A DNA stretch of 64,000 nucleotides from the NCBI GenBank assembly GCA_000151295.1, contig GG745341.1, forward strand, positions 925,652 to 989,651. Reading direction: 5' to 3'. The first letter of the stretch is position 1, and each line of letters starts with the position of its first letter. The notes under the pieces were generated by a model that searched no databases, was not told the DNA's origin, and saw only the letters and a list, made by a program, of their open reading frames with translations. This DNA is from Allomyces macrogynus ATCC 38327 (Eukaryota > Blastocladiomycota > Blastocladiomycetes > Blastocladiales > Blastocladiaceae). Of this stretch, positions 1 through 9,823 are shown piece after piece. The position numbers and the translations under genes were made by a program.

Positions 1-183
1 GTTGCGGTCGTGGACGAGGTCGTGTCAGCAAGAAGTGGCGATGAAGGCGCGGCGCGCGCGGCGGCCGCGGGCGAGTCGGAGGTGGCAGCCATGGTTGCGT
101 CGTGTGCGGCAAAGGTCCAAGAGCAGCTGCAGCAAGTCGAGTTGGGCGCGAGCGAGGAGTGGATGGGGCCGACAGGTTGGTGA
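1..183 (+). CDS. C-terminal end of an unidentified protein (5' part outside window)
   Basis: Reading frame 1 is open from the first base to a TGA at 181-183 and encodes the last 60 residues of a protein. The segment is Ala/Glu/Val-rich and looks helical, ending in MGPTGW. No family can be named from so short a piece. It would converge on the COQ11-like gene, whose stop codon lies about 190 bp downstream on the other strand. That spacing fits the compact convergent pairs seen elsewhere in the window. Coding status is inferred only from the open frame running off the edge, so it could also be a chance frame in GC-rich DNA. Confidence 0.4.
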   Translation, partial: VAVVDEVVSARSGDEGAARAAAAGESEVAAMVASCAAKVQEQLQQVELGASEEWMGPTGW

Positions 184-374
184 GCTGTGGCCGCGACGAC
201 GTCGACGACGCCGACACGGGACGCGGCGCGGCGCGAGACACGACAGGACACGCTCACGTGCCCGTCACGTTCTCTCGTTTATTCTCGACAAATGCACGCA
301 AAAATCGACACAATTCGAAGACCTGTTGCTGTTCAAAACCACCGGACCCCACCGATCTGACACTCCCGCTGGTC

Positions 375-1547
375 TCAGACATCAGCGCGCGACACGGGCG
401 CCTCGGCCTGCTCGCGCCGCGCGAGTGTTGCGAGCTCTTGCGGTCCAAGCACGCCGCTAACCTCGCTGTGCTCAGCGGCGCCGACCACCGCGTCGGCCAG
501 GTCGGCCACATGCAGTCCCGGCGGCACGAGCCCCGTGATGGCGCTCGCGATCGACGACGCCCACGCCATGGGCCTCGTGAGCGGGCGGAACTTGGACTCG
601 AGCAGGCCCGGCCGCAGCACGACCGGCCGCAGCCGCTGCGCCTGCGCGAGGATGTGCGACTCGGCGCGGCGCTTGGTGACCAAGTACTCGCGGCGCACGG
701 CATACTCCATTGCGCGCGTCACTTCGGCCGAGACGTAGATCATGGCCGGTACGTGTGGTTGGTTGGTCGTGATGGTCGCCTCGGACGCGGCCATGCCCAA
801 TTCGTCGGCAAGCCGGATCGCCGATGCGCACTGCAGCGCGTCAAACTCGAGCGACGCGTCGCCGCGTGCCTGGCCCGTCACGAGCCGGTGCACCGCGCAC
901 AGTGACGCCGAAATGGACGGCGCGTTGACAATTTCGTTGAGCACGGGCGTCTGGAACAGGATGCCGACAGCGTGCACGACCGCGTCAACGGGCTTGTCGT
1001 GCATGCGGACGAGCTGGGCGAGTGGCAGGTTTGGGTCGGTCACGTCGCCCGAGATCCACTCGACAGTGTCGGCCCAGTCGCCGGGGACCGCCCACGCCGG
1101 ACTGCCCTTGCGCGACACGGAGGTGACGTGCCAGCCGCGCAGGATGGCGGCACGGCACACATGCTGGCCAACGAGGCCAGTGCCGCCGACGACGAGCATG
1201 CGCTTGAGCGCGGGGGTTGTGGCGGTGGTCATTGTGGTGATGGTGGGTGCAGCGGGATCGATATTTGGCTGGGCCTGTTGTGCAGGAAGATTGAAGAACG
1301 ACTCGATGGGTCCGTTGGGCGTGGCTTCAGTTTCGGAAGCGTTGGTTGCGGCGCGGACGTGTCGCGTTGCGGCCGTGCTGGAGCCGCGCAGAGGCCGTTG
1401 GAGCGAGCGCGACTGCGTTGATGGCGCCGGCGTGTGGACAAGGACGGCCACGGCGATCGAGTCAGAAGGCGCGAGACACGGCGCGGGACGCCGATGCACG
1501 CTCAGCCGATCACGTTTCAAAGGCACGTGCTTCAGCACGTCCTGCAC
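375..1547 (-). CDS. COQ11: COQ11-like atypical short-chain dehydrogenase, probably mitochondrial
   Basis: Single-exon gene of up to 390 residues. The Rossmann nucleotide-binding loop GGTGLVG is at residues 121-127, followed by SVSRKG. Later blocks VDAVVHAVGILFQ, a KRRAE segment and RPGLLESKFRP match the order seen in the NDUFA9/COQ11 branch of atypical SDRs. In yeast, Coq11 associates with the coenzyme Q biosynthetic complex on the mitochondrial inner membrane. The first 100 residues are Arg/Ser/Ala-rich and nearly free of acidic residues at the start (MQDVLKHVPLKRDRL), which would suit a mitochondrial presequence. An alternative start is Met106 at 1232, just before the Rossmann fold. It is divergent from the WD40 gene at 2039. 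NDUFA9 itself is the main alternative, but the protein is closer to the shorter COQ11 type. Confidence 0.72.
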   Translation of the reverse strand: MQDVLKHVPLKRDRLSVHRRPAPCLAPSDSIAVAVLVHTPAPSTQSRSLQRPLRGSSTAATRHVRAATNASETEATPNGPIESFFNLPAQQAQPNIDPAAPTITTMTTATTPALKRMLVVGGTGLVGQHVCRAAILRGWHVTSVSRKGSPAWAVPGDWADTVEWISGDVTDPNLPLAQLVRMHDKPVDAVVHAVGILFQTPVLNEIVNAPSISASLCAVHRLVTGQARGDASLEFDALQCASAIRLADELGMAASEATITTNQPHVPAMIYVSAEVTRAMEYAVRREYLVTKRRAESHILAQAQRLRPVVLRPGLLESKFRPLTRPMAWASSIASAITGLVPPGLHVADLADAVVGAAEHSEVSGVLGPQELATLARREQAEAPVSRADV

Positions 1548-2038
1548 GCACTAGCACGTGAAGAGCAGAGGCAAAGGGCAGGGACGCTGGCTCATCCTGA
1601 AGTCTGGTCGCACACTCGCACGGTGGCAGCGGCTCCAGCACCGCCAACGCCGTCGACGACGACGACGATCCCACGCTCCTCACCGTCTCCTCGGACACGC
1701 GACTTGCTGCACTGCCCTCGCGCGCACCGCTTCCCCTGCCTTGACAGGTGCAAAGACGCTGCTGAGGGCCCCGTTGCTCGCGTCGCTCATACTTCGCTTT
1801 CGACTCCACTCTTCTGCTCGCCTGTGCACGCCATTGCTGGCTCGCGACGACCGTCGCTGCCCCTCGAGACTGCTTTCTACACCCTCCTTTTTGCTCTTCC
1901 GGCGGCAGCTGTCCGTCGTGCCCGCTGATTCGCCAGTTGTCTGTGCTCAGGCGGTTGTCTGGACTTCGAACAAGTCCTCGGATGGACTAGCGCGCTCGTC
2001 ATCATCATCATCATCATCATTCTCTTCCACTGCTTACC
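1548..2038. promoter_or_regulatory. shared upstream region of the COQ11-like and Cdc20-like genes
   Basis: This 491-bp spacer separates two divergent start codons, so it must hold both promoters. Pyrimidine-rich stretches and a (TCA)n microsatellite at about 1999-2020 lie immediately before the ATG at 2039 and would fall in the 5' leader of the WD40 gene. I see no convincing TATA element or RNA gene. Confidence 0.4.
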
Positions 2039-4480
2039 ATGGCCACGGTCGCGGCGCCCGTGACACCGCTGCGCGACCGGCCGGCGTCGTCGCGCCGCAG
2101 CGCCGCGACCGCGGCCTCGTCGTCGACGCACCCGGCCACGCCCTTCAGCCTCGACAAGACGAGCGAAAACGACTCGCCGGCCTCGATGTTTGCCACGCCC
2201 ACGCTCGCGACCCCGCCGCCATGGTCGCCCGCGACCTCCACCAAGACGCCGACTGCGCCGCCCGCGCGCAGCGCGCTTTTTGGCGCCAATTCCTCGTTCA
2301 CGCCCGACCTCGACGACGACGACGACCACATTAGCATCCACGACGTTGATTCGCCGACGCTCATGCTCGCGGGCCCGGGGGCACCGTGGCGCACGGCGAC
2401 GACTGCATGGGATCAGCGCGCGAGGTCGCGGCGTACAACGGCGGCCCCATCCGCGCGTCCGCGCCGGGGACAGTCAACCCCACCGCCCGCCGACCGGTCG
2501 TCGACGGCCTCGTCCAAGGCGTCGACGCCGACCCAGGCGCGCCCACCACGCTTTCGGCTCCCCGTGCACCACGCTCCCGTGCGCCCAGCATCGTTCCACG
2601 CGACGACCTCGATCCACCCGGACGCCGCCGTCGCCCGCCTCCCCGCCGCGCGCAAGACGCGTGCCGGCGGTATGCACCCACCGCCGCTCAAGCGCGCGCA
2701 GACGCAGCCGGTCCCGACGGCCGCGCCCTCATTCTCCACCCCGATCGTCGTCGCTGCCAACCCAGACCCGGTCATCAGGCCGCGCATCAGGTTGGCCGAC
2801 CCGGCAGTCGCCCTGCCGCTGCTGACGGCACCGCCACTCTCAACGCGCGAGACTGACTTTGTCGACAACCTGATTCGCGCACGGGGCCGGCCGCGCGCGC
2901 GCAAGTCCACCGCCGAGGTCGTCGAGGACGTGGCGGTGCACTTTGCCGACAGTATGGTCGTGACGCCGCCGCGCGTGCGCACGGCGCCGCCGGTCCTGCC
3001 GAGACGCGCGTTGCACGATGCACCGCCCGTGACCGAGGCCGCGATCCGCGGGGCGCAGGACGCAGCGCGGCTTGCGACGACGGCGCGTGTCGGGTCGATC
3101 GTGGACGACACCGACCTCGTTGCGAACGCCGTCGGGATCGACGTGACGCAGCCGCTCTCGGCCGCGTGCAACGAAATCTACAAGGAGAACATTTATCTGC
3201 GGTGCGCGCCGCGCCCGCCGCCCGCCGGCCCGATCCGCCAAGTCGCGCGCCCGTGCGTGGCGCAACACGTGTCTAATTTCGCCAACGACTTCTACACGTC
3301 GGTCCTGGATTTCTCGCCGCGGCACTGGCTCGCGTACGCGTCCTACCGGTCGCTGACGCTCCTGCACCTCAACGGCGCGCACGATCCGTACTCGGACCTG
3401 AAGCCCATCTACAAGCTGCCGTTTGCCGCATCGTTCGCACACCCGATGGGCGCGCGCGACGCCCGCGCGACTGCCGTCCGGTGGGCGCCCGACGCGCGGC
3501 ACGTCGCGGTCGGCACGTCTACGGGCCACGTGGTCGTTGTCGACGTGACCACCATGCAGCCCGTACGCGTCGTTGACCAGGACCCTGAGCGATGCCGGGC
3601 GCCGGACCCGCAAGGGAATGTGGGCGAAATGTGCCGCGTTAACAATGTCGCGTGGACGGCTGACGCCGTTCTCGCCACGGGCGCGCTCCATGGCCGGGTG
3701 GCGGTGCACGACTTGCGCGACCGCGCGCCGCGCGCCGTCATCGCGCGCGACGCCGCACATGATGGGATCGTGTGCGGCCTGCAGCCGGCGCCGCCCGGTG
3801 GAGTTGGGGACGGGCCGCTGATCGTGACGGGCGGGAACGATAACGCTGCCAAGATTTGGGACGCGAGGGCCGGTATGCGCGAGGCGAGGACGACCCACTG
3901 GCACACGTCGGCGGTCAAGGCGCTCGCGTGGTGTCCCGCAAATTCGGCACTGCTCTTGACGGGCGCCGGGACCGCGGATCGTAACGTGCGCGTGTTTGAT
4001 ACGCGCGCCGCTACCGACGCGCCGCTCGCCAAGTTCCAGACGGACGCGCAGATCGTGCATGCCGCATGGACCTGTGCGACGACGAACCGCGCCGAGATCC
4101 TCACCGTGCACGGACACGACCCAAGGATTTCGTTCTGGGACGTAAACGGGCGCGAAGTGCCAGGCATGATCCGGTGTCCGCGGCTGCACGATAGCGAAGA
4201 CGATATCGTGCGGGTGTTTGATGCGGTCACGTCACGCGACGGCGGGGTGTGTGCGGTCGCAACGACCGATGAGCGGCTGCTCGTGTGGGACGTGAGCGTG
4301 CCGCCGCCGCCGGTGGGTGCGGAGGAGGCGGACGATGCGCCCGTGCGCGTGTGGAGTGCGCAGCGTGGATTGGGTGCACAGGTGCCGAATGAGGCCAGGC
4401 CGCCCGTGTATTCCGCGTTGGCGGCCGCGCTGGCCACGTCACGTCGGTCGGCGATGCATCCGGCGGTCACGGAGCGGTAG
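2039..4480 (+). CDS. Cdc20/Cdh1 (fizzy)-family WD40 protein, putative APC/C activator-like
   Basis: Uninterrupted 813-residue frame starting at an ATG in good context. The first 380 or so residues are Pro/Ala/Thr-rich and disordered. The rest is a WD40 propeller with family hallmarks in order: NDFYTSVLDFSPRHWLAYA (entry blade), RVNNVAWTADAVLATGALHG, GGNDNAAKIWD, VKALAWCPANSALLLTGAG with TADRNVRVFD, and LTVHGHDPRISFWDV. This series is characteristic of Cdc20/Cdh1/Ama1, which recruit substrates to the anaphase-promoting complex. A KEN tripeptide sits at residues 382-384. A canonical C-box (DR-F/Y-IP) is not visible in the N-terminal part, and the C-terminus ends VTER rather than Ile-Arg. It may therefore be a diverged or meiosis-type member rather than the main cell-cycle activator. 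Confidence 0.72.
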   Translation: MATVAAPVTPLRDRPASSRRSAATAASSSTHPATPFSLDKTSENDSPASMFATPTLATPPPWSPATSTKTPTAPPARSALFGANSSFTPDLDDDDDHISIHDVDSPTLMLAGPGAPWRTATTAWDQRARSRRTTAAPSARPRRGQSTPPPADRSSTASSKASTPTQARPPRFRLPVHHAPVRPASFHATTSIHPDAAVARLPAARKTRAGGMHPPPLKRAQTQPVPTAAPSFSTPIVVAANPDPVIRPRIRLADPAVALPLLTAPPLSTRETDFVDNLIRARGRPRARKSTAEVVEDVAVHFADSMVVTPPRVRTAPPVLPRRALHDAPPVTEAAIRGAQDAARLATTARVGSIVDDTDLVANAVGIDVTQPLSAACNEIYKENIYLRCAPRPPPAGPIRQVARPCVAQHVSNFANDFYTSVLDFSPRHWLAYASYRSLTLLHLNGAHDPYSDLKPIYKLPFAASFAHPMGARDARATAVRWAPDARHVAVGTSTGHVVVVDVTTMQPVRVVDQDPERCRAPDPQGNVGEMCRVNNVAWTADAVLATGALHGRVAVHDLRDRAPRAVIARDAAHDGIVCGLQPAPPGGVGDGPLIVTGGNDNAAKIWDARAGMREARTTHWHTSAVKALAWCPANSALLLTGAGTADRNVRVFDTRAATDAPLAKFQTDAQIVHAAWTCATTNRAEILTVHGHDPRISFWDVNGREVPGMIRCPRLHDSEDDIVRVFDAVTSRDGGVCAVATTDERLLVWDVSVPPPPVGAEEADDAPVRVWSAQRGLGAQVPNEARPPVYSALAAALATSRRSAMHPAVTER

Positions 4481-5602
4481 GGCGGTGCAGGGAATACCTC
4501 GACTTTGCGCATGGATGGAGTGCAGTTGGATTATGAATCGTGGGAGGGCAAAATTAATTGGATTTAGATTGGCGTGCTTTCTTTTCGCTTTGATGTGGAC
4601 CACTGGCGAGCGCGACTTACTTCGACTATTTCGCGTATTCTCTTGCGCGACCATTTTGGTCACTGATGAGAGGCAAGAAGTCTTGTTCAGGAAGAATGTG
4701 ACCATTTCGCAGAGTTGCAGTACGATCGAGAGTTACCGCCCCGCTGCTGGTACCGTCAATATTCTCCGCTCCAACTCGGGCGAAATCGAGCCGAAGTATC
4801 AGCGAGCAGAAGCCAGCGGACCAAGAGGCTAAACAATCAAATATATAAAACGAAAGCGTGGTCACGCATACTCTCCACTCATATTCATGGCCTTTGAGCG
4901 CCGTTTCCACAGCACCTTCACCAGCTTGGCACTCAATGGCCGCTTCTTCCACCATACTCATGATGCACGAAACGCCCTTGACCGTGGACGAGGCCGGGGA
5001 CACAAACCGCGGCGCGCTCCCGGCCACCAGCGACCCTGAACTGCGCAAGACGCTCTGGGATCTCAGCCGGACAAGCGTGTGGCCACGGCGCCGGCTGATG
5101 CAGAACAGTCCGGCGCCGTGATCGCCTCCACGACCCGCACACTCGGCCGACAAGCTACGTATAAACGAGGTAACAAAAAGGGAACACAGTATTTCGTGCT
5201 CTCCACCCAAAATACAACAATGCGAGACACGAGGTCGCCATCCTCGACAGCGCGCGGTTGTGCAGATGGCCGACCTTCTCGCGACATCATGGGGTCTCGA
5301 TATGAGAAATACATGGGTGCAGAGTAATGCTCGCGCAAATAACAGTTCGGCGAGATTTCAGAGCTCACCTCTGGAGAACCGTATTTTCAGTTTTGACAAC
5401 AAAGAGACTAAATCTTTTTCTTCCGCTACTATTGAATCCGACTGCATAGCAGTCCGCCATCGCGACTACATCCACGAACGGCGCGGCGCGCACACGGCCA
5501 ATAAACTATGAACAAGGAACAAAACGAAACTATGCCCGCGCATACTCTCCACCCACAAATCGCGGCATTCGAGCGCCGCGTCCTTGGCAGAGCGAGCGGC
5601 AA
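4481..5602. other. gene-free stretch with degenerate tandem units
   Basis: AT-richer than its surroundings and lacking a believable gene. Three loosely similar segments begin near 4847, 5167 and 5512. Each has an A-rich run (AAAACGAAA, AACAAAAAGG, AACAAAACGAAAC) followed within about 20-30 bp by CTCTCCAC. The third lies directly past the stop codon of the Gly/Tyr-rich gene. The first and third also share CGCATACTCTCCAC and a downstream GAGCGCCG. The stretch looks like repeated, decayed 3'-flanking sequence. Confidence 0.4.
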
Positions 5603-6424
5603 TCAGTACACGGCGACGCCGCCATCGTACCACGACCCATGGTCGTACGACCCGCTGCCCTGATAATAGGAGCTGTCGTACGACCCGCTGCCCTGATAGT
5701 AGGAGCTATCGTACGATCCGTTGCCCGAGTAGGATCCGTCGTACGATCCGTTGCCCCAGTCGGATCCGTCGTACGACCCGCTGCCCGAGTATGAGCCGTC
5801 GTACGACCCGCTGCCCGAGTAGGAGTCGTCGTACGATCCGTTGCCCGAGTAGGAGTCGTCGTACGATCCGTTGCCCGAGTACGAGCCGTCATAAGACCCA
5901 TCACCGCCGTAATAACCGGCACCTGACCCGTAGCTGTCGCCACCGCCGCCGTACGACGACCAGCCGTGGTCATAGCCCGACCCGCCCGACGAGTAGCCGC
6001 CCGACGAGTAGTCGAAGCCGATCGAGCCCGACCCCGAGTAGTAGGTGCCGTCGCCCGACCCGTAAACGCCCGTGTCGTAACCCGAGCCGTTGCTGGAATA
6101 CGAGCCGCCGCTATAATCGGCCCCGCTCCCGTAGCTTGAGCCTGAGCCGTAATCACCGCTTCCCGACCCGTAATCGCCACTGCTCGAGCTGTAAACCTTG
6201 CCGCTTGAGCCACCGTAATCGCCGCTCCCCGACCCGTCGTAACCGCCGCTGCCGAAACCGTAGTCTTCGCCGCTTGACCCAGAGCCATAATCGTCGCCGC
6301 TCGACCCGTAATCGTCGCCGCTGCCCGAGCTGTAGTCATAGCCGCCGCTGGAATAGTCGTAGCCGCTGCCCGCGCCGTATCCCGAGCCCGACCCATGATT
6401 GTAGTTGCTGTACGAGTAGCTCAT
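5603..6424 (-). CDS. Gly/Ser/Tyr/Asp-rich low-complexity repeat protein
   Basis: A 273-residue frame composed almost only of Gly, Ser, Tyr and Asp, beginning MSYSYSNYNHGSGSGYGAGS. The C-terminal third is a tandem array of ten-residue units of the type GNGSYDDSYS, GSGSYDGSYS or GNGSYDGSYS, encoded by near-identical 30-bp DNA repeats at about 5640-5910. There is no signal peptide, membrane segment or folded domain. Such compositions occur in silk- or adhesive-like structural proteins and in phase-separating prion-like domains; nothing here tells which. The frame stays open upstream of the ATG until a TGA near 6495, and a CAG splice acceptor there could join an upstream exon, so the N-terminus is uncertain. 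The long Arg-rich frame on the opposite strand is a by-product of the repeats. Confidence 0.6.
   Translation of the reverse strand: MSYSYSNYNHGSGSGYGAGSGYDYSSGGYDYSSGSGDDYGSSGDDYGSGSSGEDYGFGSGGYDGSGSGDYGGSSGKVYSSSSGDYGSGSGDYGSGSSYGSGADYSGGSYSSNGSGYDTGVYGSGDGTYYSGSGSIGFDYSSGGYSSGGSGYDHGWSSYGGGGDSYGSGAGYYGGDGSYDGSYSGNGSYDDSYSGNGSYDDSYSGSGSYDGSYSGSGSYDGSDWGNGSYDGSYSGNGSYDSSYYQGSGSYDSSYYQGSGSYDHGSWYDGGVAVY
5640..5910 (-). repeat. 30-bp tandem coding repeats
   Basis: On the + strand the unit reads approximately TCGTACGATCCGTTGCCCGA followed by GTAGGAGTCG. It recurs about eight or nine times with mainly third-position changes. Each unit codes for ten residues of the Gly/Ser/Tyr-rich protein on the minus strand. 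Two consecutive copies near 5820-5880 are almost identical, which indicates recent expansion. Confidence 0.75.
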
Positions 6425-8333
6425 CCCGCCCGAGATGGTTAGGTTGCCGGTGCGGGTGTTACCGATGTTGAGAATGTCGCCGAGACCGAAAACTGTTCAG
6501 TGGGGGAAACGCGCGTGGTGAGCGGCGGGTTGGACGGCGTGGATAGGACGGCATGATCCGGACTTGGAGTCATGGTCGTGGTGCGAAGTCGTGAGAGCTG
6601 AGAGTGATGAAAGCAGGAAAATCGCAGTGCGTGCGCTTGACTTTCCCGGATGCGCGCGGGCCGCGCGGATAATATAGGCGGCGGGCGCGCGGCCGACTCG
6701 TCGGACGGGATGCACGACGGAAGTCGCGCGCGTCTGCTGAATGCGTGTCAGCAGCCACGCCAGCCGCGGCGGCAGTCGGGAGCAATCCGCACAAAGTCCA
6801 CTCGCCCATACTCTTGCATCCAAACCCTCGCGAGCCGCACGCCAGCGCCGAAATCGCGCGCGAGCCGGACCTACGCCGCCGTCGCGACAAGTGGAGCATA
6901 TGTGCGCGTTTCCGCGACGAAGCGCCCAAGTGGACGTGAGCGTTTGCACCCCCTCGCTCGCGGATCCATGGAGCGCGCCAAGAGTATGGAGCTGGCCGTG
7001 AGGAATTTGGCGGGGCGCGACGAGCGATGCGATGCGACCAGGTCAGAGCAAATCTGTGGTTCCGATCAAATAGTGTAAGAATACTCAGTTGACAGTGATG
7101 AGGCAGCTGTGGTGGTCCAGGTGAGTTGGGACCACCCCAGGCTTGATTGATGGGCATGTGATGGCGTCAGCGCGGGCGGCGATATGGGACAGAGGTCATG
7201 GTTTTGTCATGTCGCGAGAAGCACTCTTGTGCTCAAATCCGCGAGTGGAGTTTGCCAATATGGCAACGGCGATGTTGCGTAATGTTTCCACCACATATAA
7301 AACATCATGTTCGGGTTCGCAATCGGGACGAGACATCGTTAATTAATTTCGCGCCGCTGCATTGATTACCACGGCCGATTCACGAAGCAAACCGGTATGC
7401 AGCGGCGTCAAGCGCGTGACGACGCATATTTGACGGTTCTTGCGGATCGCACCGCACCTTTCTTTCCGCCCCTAGTTCCGCCTCTCCGTCTTCACTTATC
7501 AACCTCGCTCGAAATGAACAACAGATTATTGTGGGCCCTCTTGCCAGTGAGCGGCTCCGCGTACACCTCCGCCCAATTTCAACGACATTCAAACGCAATA
7601 GCATCTTCATGCACTGAAAGGGCAACAACGGTTGCACCGCGCAAGGTGCAGCGGCCGGGAATGCCAGGACCAGGAGCTGCATAAACACGCTGACGACAAC
7701 GGCCAGATGTCAACGCACCCCGGACCCAGACACTCCCACACGCCCACAGCGTTGATAACCGTGTTCAAGGAGCGGTGGACCCCCTGCCATGCATCTCTCC
7801 GCCATGACTGCTGCTCCACTGCACCCGTTGCGAGCCCTCTGTCACCTTACAGAGGATATGGGCGCATCAAAATCCACTGGCCCGTGTTCGGGGCACGTGG
7901 TTGGGAGACAATTGGTGCGCTCGATGTAGCGCCCACGCGCCGTCGGTCGGCATGGCGGAGGGTCAGCCGAGGCTCGCCAAAATGGAGGCAAAAGCGTTCC
8001 CGGCGATACTTTCTGGGCCTTTCTCACTCTCTTCCCTTGCGATCTGAGCGCAGCAGGAACAAACGGACGTCACGGCGAACCATGACCCCCGCTCGGTCTT
8101 GACATGAGCAGCCAACGCTGCGCATTCTCCACCCAACGGCGGCCGAATTCGAAGGTCGCGCGAAGATGCTGTCGGATGGTGCCAGTGGATGAGCTTGATG
8201 CTGTTTGTGCGGTGGTGCGGTAGAGAGCGTCATGTGTGGAGGCGGCCACACCAATCACCCACTTTGACGTCTGATCGCCTCCACTCATCGCCATGCTGAC
8301 CGTGCAAATTCGTCAACCACGAACCCGCCCACC
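6425..8333. other. 1.9-kb gene-poor intergenic region
   Basis: It lies between the divergent Gly/Tyr-rich gene and TRM10. No frame shows recognisable motifs or splice-consistent exons. Two things stand out: a strong hairpin at 7107-7140, and at about 8120-8150 a third relative of the CGCAT-TCTCCACCCA block seen at 4.8 and 5.5 kb. AT-rich patches occur near 7280-7350. The part nearest 8334 is presumably the TRM10 promoter. Confidence 0.4.
7107..7140. other. perfect-stem hairpin
   Basis: GGTGGTCC at 7111-7118 pairs exactly with GGACCACC at 7129-7136 across a ten-base loop. After one mismatch, CTG at 7107-7109 pairs with CAG at 7138-7140, giving 11 pairs in a 12-position stem. No U-rich tract follows and no known RNA family is recognised. 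Confidence 0.45.
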
Positions 8334-9575
8334 ATGAGCACTACCAGCACAACGCACGACCCACCCGCCGCAATCGATTCGCCGAGCGTCGTCAACCCTG
8401 CGGCCGTCGTCGCGAACCCGACCGCCAGTCCCTCGGCCGCAACGACCGCCGACCCCGCCGCTGCCAACACCGAGGACCGCGGCCGCCGCCCGCTCCCGCC
8501 CGGCCTCGACCCGGCGCTCCTCGAAGGTCTCTCCAAGAACGCGCGCAAGAGGCTGATCAAGGACCACCAATGGCAGCTGAAGAAGGCCGAGCGCGTCGTG
8601 CACCGGCGCGACGAGCGCAAGGCCAAGGCCGAGAAGCGGCGGCTCATGCGCGAGCAAGGGCTCGACTTGCCGCCGCGCCGTGGACCCGTCGTGAAGCCCG
8701 AGGATATGGTCCCGTCGGGCGTGACGCTCCTGATCGACTTGGATTTTGACGGCAAAATGATCGAAAAAGAGGTCAAGTCGATGTGCAAGCAGTTGCTCTA
8801 TTGCTATGCGGCGAATCGACGCACGACGCGGCCCGTGAACCTGGTGTGTGCGGGCATGTCGCAAGAGTTGGAGAAGGTGGTCGAAACCCAGATTGCAGAG
8901 TACAAGAATTGGCCCAACGTACGTGTTCGCGCCGTTGAGGGCTCGGTGCCGCGACGTGTCCACCCGCTCACCCGCCGCCCCACGATCTAGTTCCCATTCC
9001 ACCGCGAGCCCTACACGGCCGCACCCGGCATCGAGCGGTCCTCGCTCGTCTACCTGACCGCCGACTCGCCCAACGTGCTCACACACCTCGAGCCGGGCAC
9101 GACCTACGTGATTGGCGGCATCGTCGACCATAACCGGCACAAGCGGCTGTGCCTGGACCGCGCCCACAAGGACAACGTCAAGCACGCGCAGCTGCCGATT
9201 GGCGAGTTTGTCGCGCTCAATTCGCGCAAAGTGTTGACCATTAACCAGTGCGTGGAAATCATGATCAACGTGGTCCAGAACGGTAACGATTGGAAAGCTG
9301 CGTTCGAGACGGTCATTCCGCAGCGCAAGTTCAAGGAGGGCGCGCGGAACGGGTCGGCGGAGTCGCATGATGGGGATGCGGATCGCGACGACGAAGAGGA
9401 CGTCGCCTCCGAGGAGGCGGGCGAGGACTCGGCGGATTCGTCGACGTCGGCGAAACGGGCTTTGGGTGACCGGGACGCAGACGCGGCCAACGCCAACGTG
9501 GAGCGAGGCCCGAAACGGCTCAAGACCGATGTTGAGGCTGTTGTCGCTGCTATGGCTGATCAGTCGTCGGTATGA
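8334..9575 (+). CDS. TRM10: tRNA (guanine-9-N1)-methyltransferase Trm10
   Basis: Two exons, 8334-8918 and 8991-9575, joined across a 72-nt intron (GTACGT..CTAG). The product is 389 residues. The junction restores NWPN-FPFHRE in phase. The SPOUT-type methyltransferase core is clear: LLIDLDFDGKM, then YVIGGIVDHN with the conserved Asp at residue 241, LPIGEFVALNSRKVLTINQ and FETVIPQRK. These are the hallmark blocks of Trm10, which methylates N1 of purine 9 in tRNAs using S-adenosylmethionine. A basic N-terminal region (KNARKRLIKD, ERKAKAEKRRL) is the usual tRNA-binding extension. The C-terminus is an acidic Ser/Asp/Glu tail. The start ATG sits in a perfect CCCACCATGA context. It converges on the ABCG gene with 248 bp between stops. 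Confidence 0.93.
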
Positions 9576-9823
9576 TTCGGGCCCTGGGTCGGTGGTCGGT
9601 GATATTTTTAGGGAGTGTATAACAAGGTCCATTTTGCGCATCTTGTTTCGCCTGCTTGCCCCGGTCGTCGACAACGTCACCCAGCGCGTTGGGCATTGTA
9701 TGCTCGTTTTTGCAACGTGGATCGTGATTTACATTCTCGCGACGCTCCACACCACACCACAACTGTCGCCACCCCTCATTCGCGCCCATCATGCTTGCGC
9801 ATGACCCTCGCGACCCCACCCTC

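Noticed and set aside
2840..4189. 449-residue minus-strand frame inside the WD40 gene
   Set aside because: Shadow of the coding strand in GC-rich DNA; Arg/His/Val-rich with no domain, while the sense strand has a complete propeller.
5584..6471. Long Arg/Ser-rich plus-strand frame opposite the Gly/Tyr-rich gene
   Set aside because: It is the complement of a 30-bp repeat array; a repeat with length divisible by three keeps all frames open. Composition (RRTIRCPSRS-type) has no support as a protein.
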